Of a stretch of 64,000 nucleotides of DNA, positions 1 to 10,091 are shown one piece after another. Both the position numbers and the translations under genes were made by a program. The notes below the pieces were generated by a model, which did no database searches, was not told where the DNA came from, and saw nothing but the letters and a program-made list of their open reading frames with translations. The stretch is from Thecaphora thlaspeos (lineage: Eukaryota > Basidiomycota > Ustilaginomycetes > Urocystidales > Glomosporiaceae), in contig UWYS01000009.1 of the NCBI GenBank assembly GCA_900291925.1, positions 310,001-374,000 on the forward strand, written 5' to 3'. How positions within the stretch are numbered: the stretch's first letter is position 1; every line of letters begins with the position of its first letter.

Positions 1-1836
1 CGAGAAGGACATTTCGAGGCTTTCTTTACTCTGCCCACTGCCCGGGAAGGTCGAGTCCGCTCGGAAGGGTCGTTGGTCGTTGCTGTCGACACCACGTCGG
101 TCGATCGTCTCTTCGTCGTCATTGTGGGAGGCCTCCACCGAGTCGATGACGGTAGATCGTGTCCAGCCTGTCGAACGCTGGACATTTGTTTGCTCCGTCG
201 GGGTGAGGACGCCTCGGTTCTCGTAGGCCGTCGATTGCTGCCACACGACAGTCTTGGCCGCCAGTCCGCGCTTCCGATCGCTGCCAGTCGAAAGGGAGCC
301 CCGGATCTCGACCGTACGGCTTCCGGCCAGCTGGGTTGTAAAGGTCAGCTTACCGTCCTGGAAAGGATCGCCCTGCAGACGGCCCGTCACCGACACGCGA
401 GGAATGTCGGATATCTGTGCGGCGTGTACCTTGCCCGTCGTCCTTTCGTCGCTGCTGTCGAGGTAGACGGCCACGTTGCCCGAGACGAACCAGCTTGCGT
501 TGTTTATCCGTCCATCAGCCTCTCCCGATGCGACGCTGACGCTGAACTCGTGCGGCCGCCCGTCGGTAAGGCCGCCAAGGAAGGGCGTCACGTCGATGCT
601 GTACGTCGGCGAGTCGAACGCGCCAAACGACGCAGAGGGCCGCCACAGCAGCGGCTGCACGCCTCCCGTGTAGATGACAGGGTACGGCGCGGCGAGACCG
701 GCCAGCTGACCATCAATGTGCAGCTGCACCTCGCGGTACGGTCCGTGCCCGTAGTATCCCTGGTCGGTTGCGTTGATCAGCTGTCTGAAGAACTTGTCCG
801 GGACCAGCGTGTACCAAAACTCTTCCGTGGCAGTTCCCGTCGCGTACAGCTCAACCGTGGCACGGGCGGCGTTGTGCGGGATGCGGAGAGAGACGGTGCC
901 GTTCTTGCTGGTCCCGCCGACGCGGAAAAGGGAGTTGTCATGGCTCTTTTGTTCCGAGATGGGGAGGATCAGGTCGGGCGTTCGCTGAGACAGAGGGGCG
1001 AGACCTTTGCCGGTGATGTCGACGAAGGCTGAGATGGAGAGCGTTACTGCGACTCAAAGCGGGTAGCAGGCCGACCGACCACGTTCACAGCTTGGTCAGC
1101 TCTTGTTTCTTTTTAATTGGCTCTTGCTGCCGAAGTGACCTGTATCCTTTACCCTTTACCCACGGTTGAGCGCGCCAGTGTAGGTATCGTCGACGATGTT
1201 CGGGAAGTCGAACAGAACGCTAGTGGACTGGCCCTTGAGGAGGGAATAGTACCTGCCTATGTCCTTGGACGTCTGCCATTCGATGCCAATCGATGTAGGT
1301 TCGGGGTTGTCTGTCCTCCAGACCTCTACGCCCGGGCCAACCTGGTCGTTACCCAGCCACACGGTGCCGAGGCGATCAAATTGGCGGCCTATCGATGTAC
1401 CGCGGATGGTCATGCTGAGACCCGTCCAAGCGGCTGGAACCTTGCATCGATCATCGTCGAACGCCGACGGGCTGAACGTGACGATGGCCGGCCTTCCGTA
1501 GCTGTTGGTAAAGGAGTGACTGATTAGCTCGAGAGTGCAGCTGACTGAGGTTCGGAGCAGCATGAGGGGAGCCGGTCGGTTCAGCTCAAAGTTGAGCGTG
1601 GGCGTCTGCTTGTCGGTCGTTCCGGCGTGCGGCAGATAAGCCACGGCTTCGCCCGAAACACCCGCGGCGGTGGCGGGCAGTCGGTGGTGGCTCGACCAGT
1701 GGAAGGGAGCATTGGCTTCACTTCGTCGCTGCTGTGCATGATTACGCTGATGCTGGGGCGGATGCTGGTGCGAGCCTGCGGCGGTGCTCACAACAAGCGC
1801 TGCCAGCACCGACAAGGCGGTCCGAGGTATCAGCAT
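1..1836 (-). CDS. PNGase A-type glycoamidase, secreted, 3' end outside window
   Basis: Likely peptide-N4-(N-acetyl-beta-glucosaminyl)asparagine amidase A family, which removes N-glycans from glycopeptides in the secretory route. The start at 1836 gives an N-terminal signal peptide (MLIPRTALSVLAALVVSTAAG). Exon 1 is 1836-1164 and exon 2 runs from 1046 through the window edge; the intron 1163-1047 joins in phase to give an ALNLTLSIS strand. Family motifs seen are HSFTNSYGRP, GRQFDRLGTVWLG and, in exon 2, EFWYTLVPDKFF, YPVIYTGGVQPLLWRP and FDSPTYSIDVTPFLGG. About 570 residues are present; the C-terminus lies beyond base 1. It is divergently placed to the Arp2/3 gene. Family assignment rests on recalled motifs, so it is good but not database-checked. 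Confidence 0.85.
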
Positions 1837-2447
1837 GGTGATGAAGGTGTTGGACTACGCTGGGCCGGGATGTTAGTGTCGTGCGCGTCAGTGGAAGGCA
1901 GTGGTGGGGAGATAGGAGAATGCTTGTGACAAGGATCCGCTGTGAGAAGGCACAGCGAGAAGGCGGTCACCGCTTCATTTCGGAGAGCATAGCTCGACTG
2001 GCGAGATGGGCAGGCAGCCGGAGGGTGGATGGGGCGAGGTGTTTCGCCTGTTGGTCTCTTGTGACCCTGGCCGCCGGCAGCTGCGCGCCTGAGTGGACCC
2101 TGACCCGCTTAGACTCGGATCCGGCTCCCGGCTCCCGGCTCCTGGCTCCTTAGGAGCGCACGGGCCATCAACGGCATGCTGCAGCGAGGCCGCGCGAGGC
2201 GGTGCGATGACCGAGGCCGGCATCGGCGGGCGGAACGATCGCGGGGACGGCCCCCGATTGCCAGACCCATCTGCCTCCTGCCCACGGCTACCTCGTCCTC
2301 CTGCCTCCTGCCTTCATAACCAACAACGCATTCTATCTCTCGCGCCCAAAGAGTTGACTGCTAGTCCTCCCAGGCATCGCCACACCTGATCATCACGCCG
2401 CCATCCGCACGCCCATCAACCTTCTCGAGCAGCCGCACCCCACCACC
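1837..2447. promoter_or_regulatory. Divergent intergenic region
   Basis: This 611-bp spacer separates the two divergent start codons of the glycoamidase and Arp2/3 subunit genes, so it must hold both promoters. It contains short CTCCCGG/CTCCTGG direct repeats near 2120-2152. I see no clear TATA box and no further gene. Confidence 0.5.
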
Positions 2448-3859
2448 ATGGCGCAGCAGGTCCACCAGCTCTCGCTCGGCCCCTTGACGGCGCACAGCTT
2501 CAATGCTGACCGATCAAAGGTCGCCGTGTCGCCAAACTCGAACCAGGTCTGCATCTACGCCGCCGATCCCTCCGGCTGGACGCTCGAGCATACACTCTCC
2601 GAGCACGACAAGCTCGTCACCGGCATCGACTGGGCCCCGCAGTCCAACCGCCTCGTCACCTGCTCCCAGGACCGCAACGCCTACGTCTGGCAGCTCGCAG
2701 CCGACGCTCAGACGGGCGCACAGGTGTGGAAGCCCACTCTCGTCCTCCTCCGCCTCAATCGCGCCGCTACATTCGTCCGATGGAGCCCCAACGAGGACAA
2801 GTTTGCCGTCGCCAGCGGCGCCAGGATCATCTCGATTTGCTCCTTCGAAGAGGACAACGACTGGTGGGTCGCAAAGCACATCAAGCGCCCGCTCCGATCC
2901 ACCATCCTCTCGCTCGACTGGCACCCCAACAACGTCCTCCTCGCTGCCGGATGCGCAGACCTAAAAGCCAGGGTCTTTAGCGCCTTTATCAAGGGCGTCG
3001 ACGCTAAGCCGCCGCCCAGCGTCTGGGGAGAGAGACTGCCCTTCGGCACCGTCTGCGGAGAGCACGGCACGCCCGCAGGCGGATGGGTCCACGGCGTCTC
3101 GTTCAGCCCTAGCGGTGATGCTGTCGCCTTTGTCGGTGCGTAGCTGACAAGCAAATCGTTTCCTTCCCAGGCAGAAGAGCTCTTGCTGACCTTGTGCGCC
3201 GGCCTTTCTCACCTCCCCCCTTCGTCACAACGACAGGACACGACTCGTCGCTGACCGTCGTCTATCCCTCGGGTCCCGAATCGGCTCCGCATGCCGTCCA
3301 CGTCGTCCGCTCGCCCACTCTCCCCTACGTCACGCTGACCTTTGTCTCGGAGAACCAGCTGATCGCCGCGGGCCACGACTGCCAGCCGGTCCTGTTCGAG
3401 GGCGATGTCTCGTCCGGCTGGAAGCTGGTCAAGTCGCTTGACGCGGCCGGAGCCGCCGCTGCCAAGGGTGCTCCTCCGCCTCCTCCCAAGGCACCCGGCC
3501 TTGCCGCCGGCGCCGGTGTGGGTCGGCTGAACAACGAAGCCTTCAACCGCTTCAAGTCGGCCGACAGCTGCGGCTCGACCTCTTCTCCCTCGCTCGCCGC
3601 TGCCGGTGCGGGTGGCGTCAACGCCGGGAGCATCGCGGGACACCTCGGTGCCGTCGCCGGTGCGAGCGTCGGAGCGGACGGCGAGCTGCACACCACCCAC
3701 CAGAACACCATTACCAGCGTCCGACCCTACAGCGGCACCAGGGAGGCCGTCGACAGCATCAGCACCAGCGGCGTCGATGGCAGGCTGTGCATCTTTGCCG
3801 TCAACGGAGGCGCAAGCGTCGCCGGCATCCAGAAGGGCGTCGCTAGCATCCGGGTCTAA
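2448..3859 (+). CDS. ARC40: Arp2/3 complex subunit 1 (ARPC1/Arc40), WD40 protein
   Basis: A WD40 beta-propeller subunit of the Arp2/3 complex, which nucleates branched actin filaments at cortical patches during endocytosis. Two exons (2448-3135, 3237-3859) are joined through a 101-nt GT-AG intron, restoring VAFVGHDSSLTVVYP. Diagnostic stretches are HDKLVTGIDWAP, NRAATFVRWSPNEDKFAVAS, DDWWV-like NDWWVAKHIKRP and TILSLDWHPNNVLLAAG. The conserved ARPC1 loop (FNRFKSAD) that reaches out of the propeller is present after a Pro/Ala-rich insert, followed by the last blades (HQNTITSVRPY, ISTSGVDGRLCIF). The product is 436 aa, longer than the usual 370-380 because of Ala/Gly-rich inserts around residues 330-390. 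The start has a good context (CACCATGG). Confidence 0.93.
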
Positions 3860-4918
3860 GCGGACCGCGCCCCGGAGGGTTGCGAACAGGCGTGCTATAG
3901 TCGATCGAGAAGACCGTAATGAAAGAGGCTCCATGGCAGCGATCAGAACAGTGATCACATCTGCGTGTCAACGAGAAGAATACCCAGCCGCACCCAGCCT
4001 CACCGGTGCTTTACCGCCATATTGCGCAACCGCACCCACACCCGGGCCCGTTAGATCAGACCCTAGCATGAAGATGTCGAGCTAGTCAAAAGGAAAAGGA
4101 ATCGTCATGATGTAAAAACGAGCGTGGACGTTGCCGGGAGGTGAGGTAGGGATAGTACGATACAGTTGAGATGTGTGTTGAACCGAAAAACGTGAGCGAG
4201 GCAAGAGACATTTCATGAAGAGGAACGACGGGACGAGAGAAAGATTCTAGACAGAGACGCAGCGTTGCGACGCGGGGGAGGTTGGGGGGTGGGGGGGATG
4301 ATGCGATAAAAAGTCGAGGACGAGGAATAAGACTAGCTTCATTCCGTACCATCCAAGAGGATAATATTAGAGAGACAGAAGAAGGTCGACGACAGTGCGA
4401 TAGCTGGATTTGTCGACGTGTGACCGCGTATCCGTCCAGGAGAGGAGAAGAGGAGACAGGTCGGTAGATTGGTGGTCTGCCAGACGATGGTTTCGCCGTC
4501 GAGGATGCTTGTATGGCCTCGGTCCGGATCTGCCGTTGCTGGCCAAACGTCCCGAATCGGGCTCGAAACGTGTGATAAGAGATGCTGGATACGTAGCGGT
4601 CCGAGATCCGTTTAGACGATATGATTGAGTCATTCCCAAGTTCGGTGTAGAGAGGCGCGAGAGGGTTGGAAAAGAGGATGCCAACAGACATCATAGCGGT
4701 GCGCATCGAGGCGCCGCTGAATCGTGTCCGAGAGAGTCGAGATGGGGGTGGAATGCTGGTATCTTGTTTGTGGCTGGTCGGTTGGCTGGTTGGTGGCTGC
4801 AGGGAGGAATGGGGGGAATGGGGAGGGAGATAGGGGCCGGTACTATGCTGTTGATGAGGTCATCGTTGGCCGGTTTGTTGTCGCGGCCAGCTCGAAAGGA
4901 GGAGGGCATACGAGGGCT
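3860..4918. other. Intergenic, convergent 3' ends
   Basis: This 1.06-kb region lies between two convergent stop codons. Several short open frames occur but none has family motifs or coherent composition. A G-rich tract lies at about 4275-4300. It probably holds both 3' UTRs and terminators. Confidence 0.5.
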
Positions 4919-7591
4919 CTAAAGGCGTCCGCGATCCGTCCAGGCCTTCTTGACCCACGGGTGGGCGCGCACCTGCTCGATGGTGGCGCGGCCTTCCGGG
5001 TTGACCTCGAGGCACATGAAGAGGAGGCTGAGAGCCTCGCGCGACCAGGCGCCTTTGGGCTTCGAGATCCTCCCCTTGATGGCGGCCGTCGGGTCGGCAA
5101 AGGGGCACTCGCCGCTCAGCAGGATGCTCAGCAGCACGCCGAGGCTCCAGATTTCGGCGTGCGGCGCGCGGTACGGCTTGCCCTGCAGGATCTCGGAGCT
5201 GGCAAACGTCATGGTGCCAAAGAAGCGGTTGAAGTAAGGCGTCGGTTTGCGCACGTCCGTGATGACGGCGCTGCCAAAGTCGATGAGCTTGACGTTGAAG
5301 TCGGCATCAACGACGCAGTTTTCGTCCTTGATATCGCGGTGGCAGATGCCGGCCCGGTTGAGGTGCCAGACGACCTCGACCACCTGCGCAAACACCCAGC
5401 GCGCCTGCTCCTCGCTCAGCCGCGAGTGCTGCTCGATGCACTCAAACAGGTCGCACGACGTTCGGCGCTGCATCGCCGTCGCTCCCGGGAGTCCGCCGGC
5501 ATTCGCCGTAGGCTTAAGCTCGGGCGCCTGCTCGGCGGGAGCGCTCGGCTGCTTCCATGGCGTCCCGTGCAGCTCCATGACGAGGTAGAAGTAGAGCTCG
5601 TCGTTGAACAGGTCGATGTACTTGACGACACCCGGGTGGTCAACCACCTTGAGGACGAACGCCTCCATCGGGATGGCGCCCAGCTTGGGGTCGCGCACCC
5701 AGCCGTGCGCGGGCACCTTTTTCTTGAAGATGAACTTGACCGCCACCGGCATCTTGTCGCTGTTGCGCGTCGCCGAGACGACGAAGCCGAAGCCACCGCT
5801 GCCGAGCTCGTCGCGAATGGTGTAACTCTGCGCAAAGAGCGGGTGGAGGCGGTGGCCGCTGAGGTGTCGCGCCGAGACAGTCTGGTCCGTCTTGGGTGGC
5901 GCCGAAAAAGACTTCTTCATCGGCGCGCTGTGCAGCGCCTTACCTGCGACCGCATGCGGCGAGAGAAGCGAGGGCGACGGCATCGGTGGTGGCATGGTTG
6001 ACGCCTGCATCGGAGCGTCCATCATGGCGCCACAGAACTCTGGCACCGAGCCCACCGGCTGCTCGGAAAAGGAAATCTTCATGGCGGGCGCCGACATTGG
6101 CTGCTGCGCCGACGATGACGACGACGACAATGACGACGGTGTCGCCCGCTGAAGCAGCGGCTTGCCTAGGTTGAATGGCTTCGGCGCCGCCTTGGCCCCG
6201 CGAGCCGTCTTGATGCGCGAGGCACTAAAGGAGCGCGCCATCTCGGCACCTCCGCCGAGGATGGCGTCCTTGGCGCGCTTCTTGCTGCCGCCGCTGGAGG
6301 AGCTGCTGCCGCCGACGCCGCTGCTGGTGCTGCTGAGACGACTCGGCCCGGTGTAAGCTTCGTCCTGGAGGCCGCGAGCCAGAAAGAGCGGCGAGTATGG
6401 CGGGGTCTGAAGCTTCGACGACGACTCGTGCGAGGGCGATGCGTCGACGCTGCCGGTCATGGACCTGACGGTGGAGCTGGTGCGCTGGACCTCGGGTGAG
6501 GCGAGGTCGCTGCTCCTCGAGTCGGTGCGCATGCTGACGCTGGCGAACTCGGAGGAGAGCGGCGACATGCCGATAGAACCGTTGCGCTGGAGGGGAATGT
6601 GCGTCAGCCTCGACTGCTTTGGCGTCGAGACGGCCAGCGGGAGGCTCTGGCGCTTCTGCAGCGTCGGCGAAGGCGAGAATTCTGAGGTCGAGTCTCCACG
6701 ACAGGTGGCGGCGTCAAAGAAGCCCTGGCGGGCGCTGTCGTCCCGGTTAAGTATTGCCGAGACCAGCGGCGTTGGCGGAAGAAAGGGGCTCATCGGCGCA
6801 CCAGTCGCCGCACCATCGCGGGCACCCAGGCAGAGGAAACCACCCGGAGTCTGGGGTATGTTGAGCCGCGAGAAGGCCGAGGGCGCCAGTTGGGGGAGCG
6901 AGAGCTTGGGTCGCTGCATCTGAAGCTTGGAGAGCGGCGAAGACATTGATGCAGACGCCGGCTGCTGCTGCGGCCCACGGCCCGCCGTGGGACTCGAAGT
7001 GCGTGTGGGGGACAGGTCGTCGTCCGCATCGCCGCCGCCGCCGGTGCTGCTGTGTTTGGTGATGGCAGGCGTCTGTGGCGCCAGGCTGGAGAAGGGCGAG
7101 CGCCGGTCGAGCGCCGGGTGGCTGTTGAGGCCTCGAGGTAGCGACGCCATGGTCGTCGAGGCGATGACGCGGCCGTTGACGTGGGGGAGATTGCCGGCCA
7201 GCTTGCCCTCGACGCCCGGGGGATACGCCATCGGGAAGCTCGGGAAAGCGGTGGCCGCCTGGACATGATGGAGGTTCTGGTTGTGAGCTTGCGTCTGTTT
7301 GAGCGGGGTGCGCAGGTCGAAGCTTGACGTCGATTCGAGCGACTGGCTCAGCTCGGGCTCGATTTCAGCCGTGGTGCCGCTGCTGATTGTCGACGAAGCG
7401 ATGGAGCTGCTCGAGAGCGATGGCATCATGCCAAAGTAGGATGAGAGCGGCTCCTGCCCTTGGCCGCTGGTATCGTCATGGAGCTTGATCTCGTCGCAGT
7501 CCATCTCTGCGACGTCCGTCCAGGAGAATTGGCGATTCTTGGCTGACTGAGGTACGTCCGCCGTGTGAGGGAGCGAAGGGACAGCAAGCAT
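4919..7591 (-). CDS. Ser/Thr protein kinase, PAS-kinase (PSK)-like
   Basis: A single-exon 890-aa protein with a disordered, Ser/Pro-rich first 585 residues and a C-terminal kinase domain (about 590-885). The glycine loop is GSGGFGFVV, the ATP lysine lies in VAVKFIFKKK, the catalytic loop is HRDIKDEN (about 749) and the metal loop is IDFGSAV (about 769). The activation segment reads FFGTMTFASSEIL, with Ser where APE usually stands, and then WSLGVLLSILLSGECPF. The stretch RDPKLGAIPMEAFVLKVVD together with YFYLVMELHG resembles fungal PSK1/PSK2-type kinases, which act in nutrient signalling. No PAS domain is recognisable, so orthology is only suggested. The start at 7591 is the first Met of the open frame. 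Confidence 0.85.
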   Translation of the reverse strand: MLAVPSLPHTADVPQSAKNRQFSWTDVAEMDCDEIKLHDDTSGQGQEPLSSYFGMMPSLSSSSIASSTISSGTTAEIEPELSQSLESTSSFDLRTPLKQTQAHNQNLHHVQAATAFPSFPMAYPPGVEGKLAGNLPHVNGRVIASTTMASLPRGLNSHPALDRRSPFSSLAPQTPAITKHSSTGGGGDADDDLSPTRTSSPTAGRGPQQQPASASMSSPLSKLQMQRPKLSLPQLAPSAFSRLNIPQTPGGFLCLGARDGAATGAPMSPFLPPTPLVSAILNRDDSARQGFFDAATCRGDSTSEFSPSPTLQKRQSLPLAVSTPKQSRLTHIPLQRNGSIGMSPLSSEFASVSMRTDSRSSDLASPEVQRTSSTVRSMTGSVDASPSHESSSKLQTPPYSPLFLARGLQDEAYTGPSRLSSTSSGVGGSSSSSGGSKKRAKDAILGGGAEMARSFSASRIKTARGAKAAPKPFNLGKPLLQRATPSSLSSSSSSAQQPMSAPAMKISFSEQPVGSVPEFCGAMMDAPMQASTMPPPMPSPSLLSPHAVAGKALHSAPMKKSFSAPPKTDQTVSARHLSGHRLHPLFAQSYTIRDELGSGGFGFVVSATRNSDKMPVAVKFIFKKKVPAHGWVRDPKLGAIPMEAFVLKVVDHPGVVKYIDLFNDELYFYLVMELHGTPWKQPSAPAEQAPELKPTANAGGLPGATAMQRRTSCDLFECIEQHSRLSEEQARWVFAQVVEVVWHLNRAGICHRDIKDENCVVDADFNVKLIDFGSAVITDVRKPTPYFNRFFGTMTFASSEILQGKPYRAPHAEIWSLGVLLSILLSGECPFADPTAAIKGRISKPKGAWSREALSLLFMCLEVNPEGRATIEQVRAHPWVKKAWTDRGRL

Positions 7592-8622
7592 CCTCTATTG
7601 TCTCTCGCGTTGGCTAGTAGCTGATTTTTCAGCCTGTTGGTCGAAGAGAGGAGAGGAGCGTTGCGTGGGAGCGACGTAAGACGTTAGCACAGATCAGTCA
7701 CCATGCGTTCGGATGACTCTACCGCAGGAAAGGATGGCTTGGCGCGCGGCAGAAGCAGCCTCCTGTAACACCAGCTGCTTCGTCCCGAAACCCTCGGCAG
7801 TGAGCAGCCGGCCCAAATGGAAAGCTTCCATCCACTCACGCGGCACCGTCCCGTTGTCGAAGAGGAGTCCAGATGGCTGCGGGCAGCTTGCAGGTGGCGA
7901 AAAACGCGGCGATGGGGTGAGACGACCCTTGGTGATTCGCTGCTGCTGGCCGGCGGAGAGGCGAGGGGGACGTGGGTCTGGTACTGACACGAGCGAGCAG
8001 TGAGATGACGGAGCGAGACGTGTAGCTGTCGGCGCTAGACGTGGTTGCTTCCGCTGGTGTGAACGCCGAGCGGTGGGCTCGAGCGCGGTGAGACGAGGTC
8101 GTCGTGTCGGAAGAGACGCAGATGGGCTACACACTTCAGTCTCGTTGCATGTAGAGACACGAGGGAGCGGAAGGCGTGAGGCAGGTCAGAGGCGAGTCGA
8201 GGGTCGATGGTGAAGGTGGTGTCGAGCGGGAACAGGGTGGGAGTGATGCGAAGGGGAGATTAGATGGCGGCGGTGGCTGTTGGAAGGGCCGCTTCTGTTC
8301 TAGCTGTCTAGCAGGTCTTGCGGTGAGGTGATGGGAGTGGTCAGGAAGGAAGGGGGAGCGGTGGAGAGGAGAAAGGGGGAGGAGTGAGCGAGAGCGAGAG
8401 AGCGAGAGAGCGAGAGAGCGAGGAAGGAGAAGGAGAAGGAGCAGCTCTTGCTTGACGGTGTCGAGCTATGGAGCTTTGGACGGTACACGACCGAGGGATA
8501 GCTGCTTCAAGGTGAGAAGAGCTCGATACGGTAGGAAGCAGGAGAGCAGGCGTCAAGAATGAGGGCTGGCAGGCTGCCAGACAGGAATCAAGAATCGGAG
8601 TGCCAAAGGGGAGGGAGGACAA

Positions 8623-8659
8623 GGCAGGGCAGGGCAGGGCAGGGCAGGGCAGGGCAGGG
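8623..8659. repeat. AGGGC pentanucleotide tandem repeat
   Basis: About seven perfect AGGGC units in tandem within the gene-poor region. Confidence 0.9.
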
Positions 8660-9118
8660 AAACGGGGGAAGGGGTTCACGACACAGGCAACTACTTTGAG
8701 CGATCCGAGATGTTTCCAGAGCGGGCAAAGGGGCATGCTTCGATCTTCAGAGATGCAGGCCGATGACGGACGGCGGAGGAAGATGTGTCCTTGGATAGGC
8801 GCGTGCGTCGTACTAGGACCTGTAATCAGTCTCTTGCCCGACGCTCGTACGCTTACGTCTGGAGCGCGGCGCTACATACTGTAGCGTACATAGTGAACCG
8901 ACGCCGTGGACTAAAGGAGGGGTCCGCGCAGGCGGACGCGGCAGCTGGTGTCACGGCAAAGATCCGGGGAAACGGAAGGAGCCGCTGCCGCCAGAAGGGC
9001 GACGAGAGGGCGCGTTGGCAGGTGCTAGTTACCGGACATTACATCAGCAGCATCTGCAATCAACAGCCCCGCGGATGAGGGCCGACACCAAACATTCGAC
9101 GCTACTCAAACTCTTCTC

Positions 9119-9130
9119 TACAGTACTGTA
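9119..9130. repeat. Perfect 12-bp palindrome TACAGTACTGTA
   Basis: A perfect inverted repeat, one of a family of related TGTACTGTAC-like motifs scattered through the gene-poor stretches. Confidence 0.8.
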
Positions 9131-9230
9131 GCCTTGTACGGTTTGTACGGGTCGAGGACCGACACGAGAGCAAGAAAGAGACGACGAAGATCGAAGGGAG
9201 CCTTGCGGTGGCGCGGCTATTGTACATGTA

Positions 9231-9246
9231 TGTACTGTACAGTACA
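9231..9246. repeat. Perfect 16-bp palindrome TGTACTGTACAGTACA
   Basis: The longest perfect member of the TGTAC motif family in the window. It lies 100 bp from the 9119 palindrome. Confidence 0.8.
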
Positions 9247-10074
9247 GGATCCTCCTGCTTGTCGATGCATGCCATCGTCGTACAGCGTACAGAGTACAGC
9301 ATGTATCTAGCTGACCTCGAGCGTACAGTAAGAGACGGCTCACTCAGGTGCTCCCCCGCTTTGCAACAACGCTCGCTCGCTCGCTCAGCATCCCTGAGTA
9401 CAGTATGTACCACTCCGTCAAGGGGACGATGGCTGCTCGAGTCGATGTGAAATTGTTCCCGTCGAGGGTGGACGAGGTGGTTTCTTCGCGCCGTCCATCG
9501 GCCGTCGTCGATGGGGGCCTGCATCTGATCTGCCTCGCTCGGCACAGCTGCCGGAGAGAGGGCCGCGTATGATTCTTCTCATACCTCGTTCAAACATGCA
9601 GCTTGATGGATTGCAAGACAGGCAGGCAGAAGCTGGTCTGCACGTCGCTTGGACCCCTTTTCGAAGCGGTTGCCGCCCTGTGCGTCGGACTTGTCGTCGC
9701 AGCCAGGCAAGCGTACGCTTAGTCTTCCCGTCAAAGGGCTTGCGTTCCTGCCTCCGTGACCTCAATCCCAGAGCCTCATCGTTCGGCGTGGCGGACCATT
9801 TACAGTAGCCTTGTTTGCACGTACAGTACTGTGTCCTGTGCATCCTCGGCGCTGCCTTACACGACTCCCATACCCGCTGAGGGCGCTATGCAACCAAGGG
9901 GGCGGCGCGGTTGTTTCGTTCGGCGCCTCACAGAAGCGTCCGACCATCACGATGATGGCGACGGGATCCCCTTTTTCCGCCCGAACCTAGTGAGGTCAGC
10001 CTTGAGACACGCCACCGGGAGCGGACATCCCCTTGGCTCGGTTCCCATGTCGAGCGGGGCGTTCGTACTTTCTA

Positions 10075-10091
10075 TACTGTACTGTACTGTG
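10075..10091. repeat. TACTGTACTGTACTGTG motif array
   Basis: Three overlapping TACTG units. Related motifs occur at 9822-9832, 10424-10436, 12122-12140 and 12601-12610. Confidence 0.75.

Noticed and set aside
73..1032. 319-codon plus-strand open frame at the left edge
   Set aside because: It is antisense to the glycoamidase exon whose family motifs are clear; the plus-strand protein is Arg/Val-rich shadow sequence.
4724..6001. 425-codon plus-strand open frame
   Set aside because: Antisense to the kinase domain; composition is the complement of conserved kinase codons.
7694..8134. 146-codon open frame upstream of the kinase on the same strand
   Set aside because: Part of it looks protein-like (REWMEAFHLGRLLTAEGFG), but there is no family match, its composition drifts into Arg/Pro-rich sequence and no splice to the kinase is evident; possibly an upstream frame in the leader.
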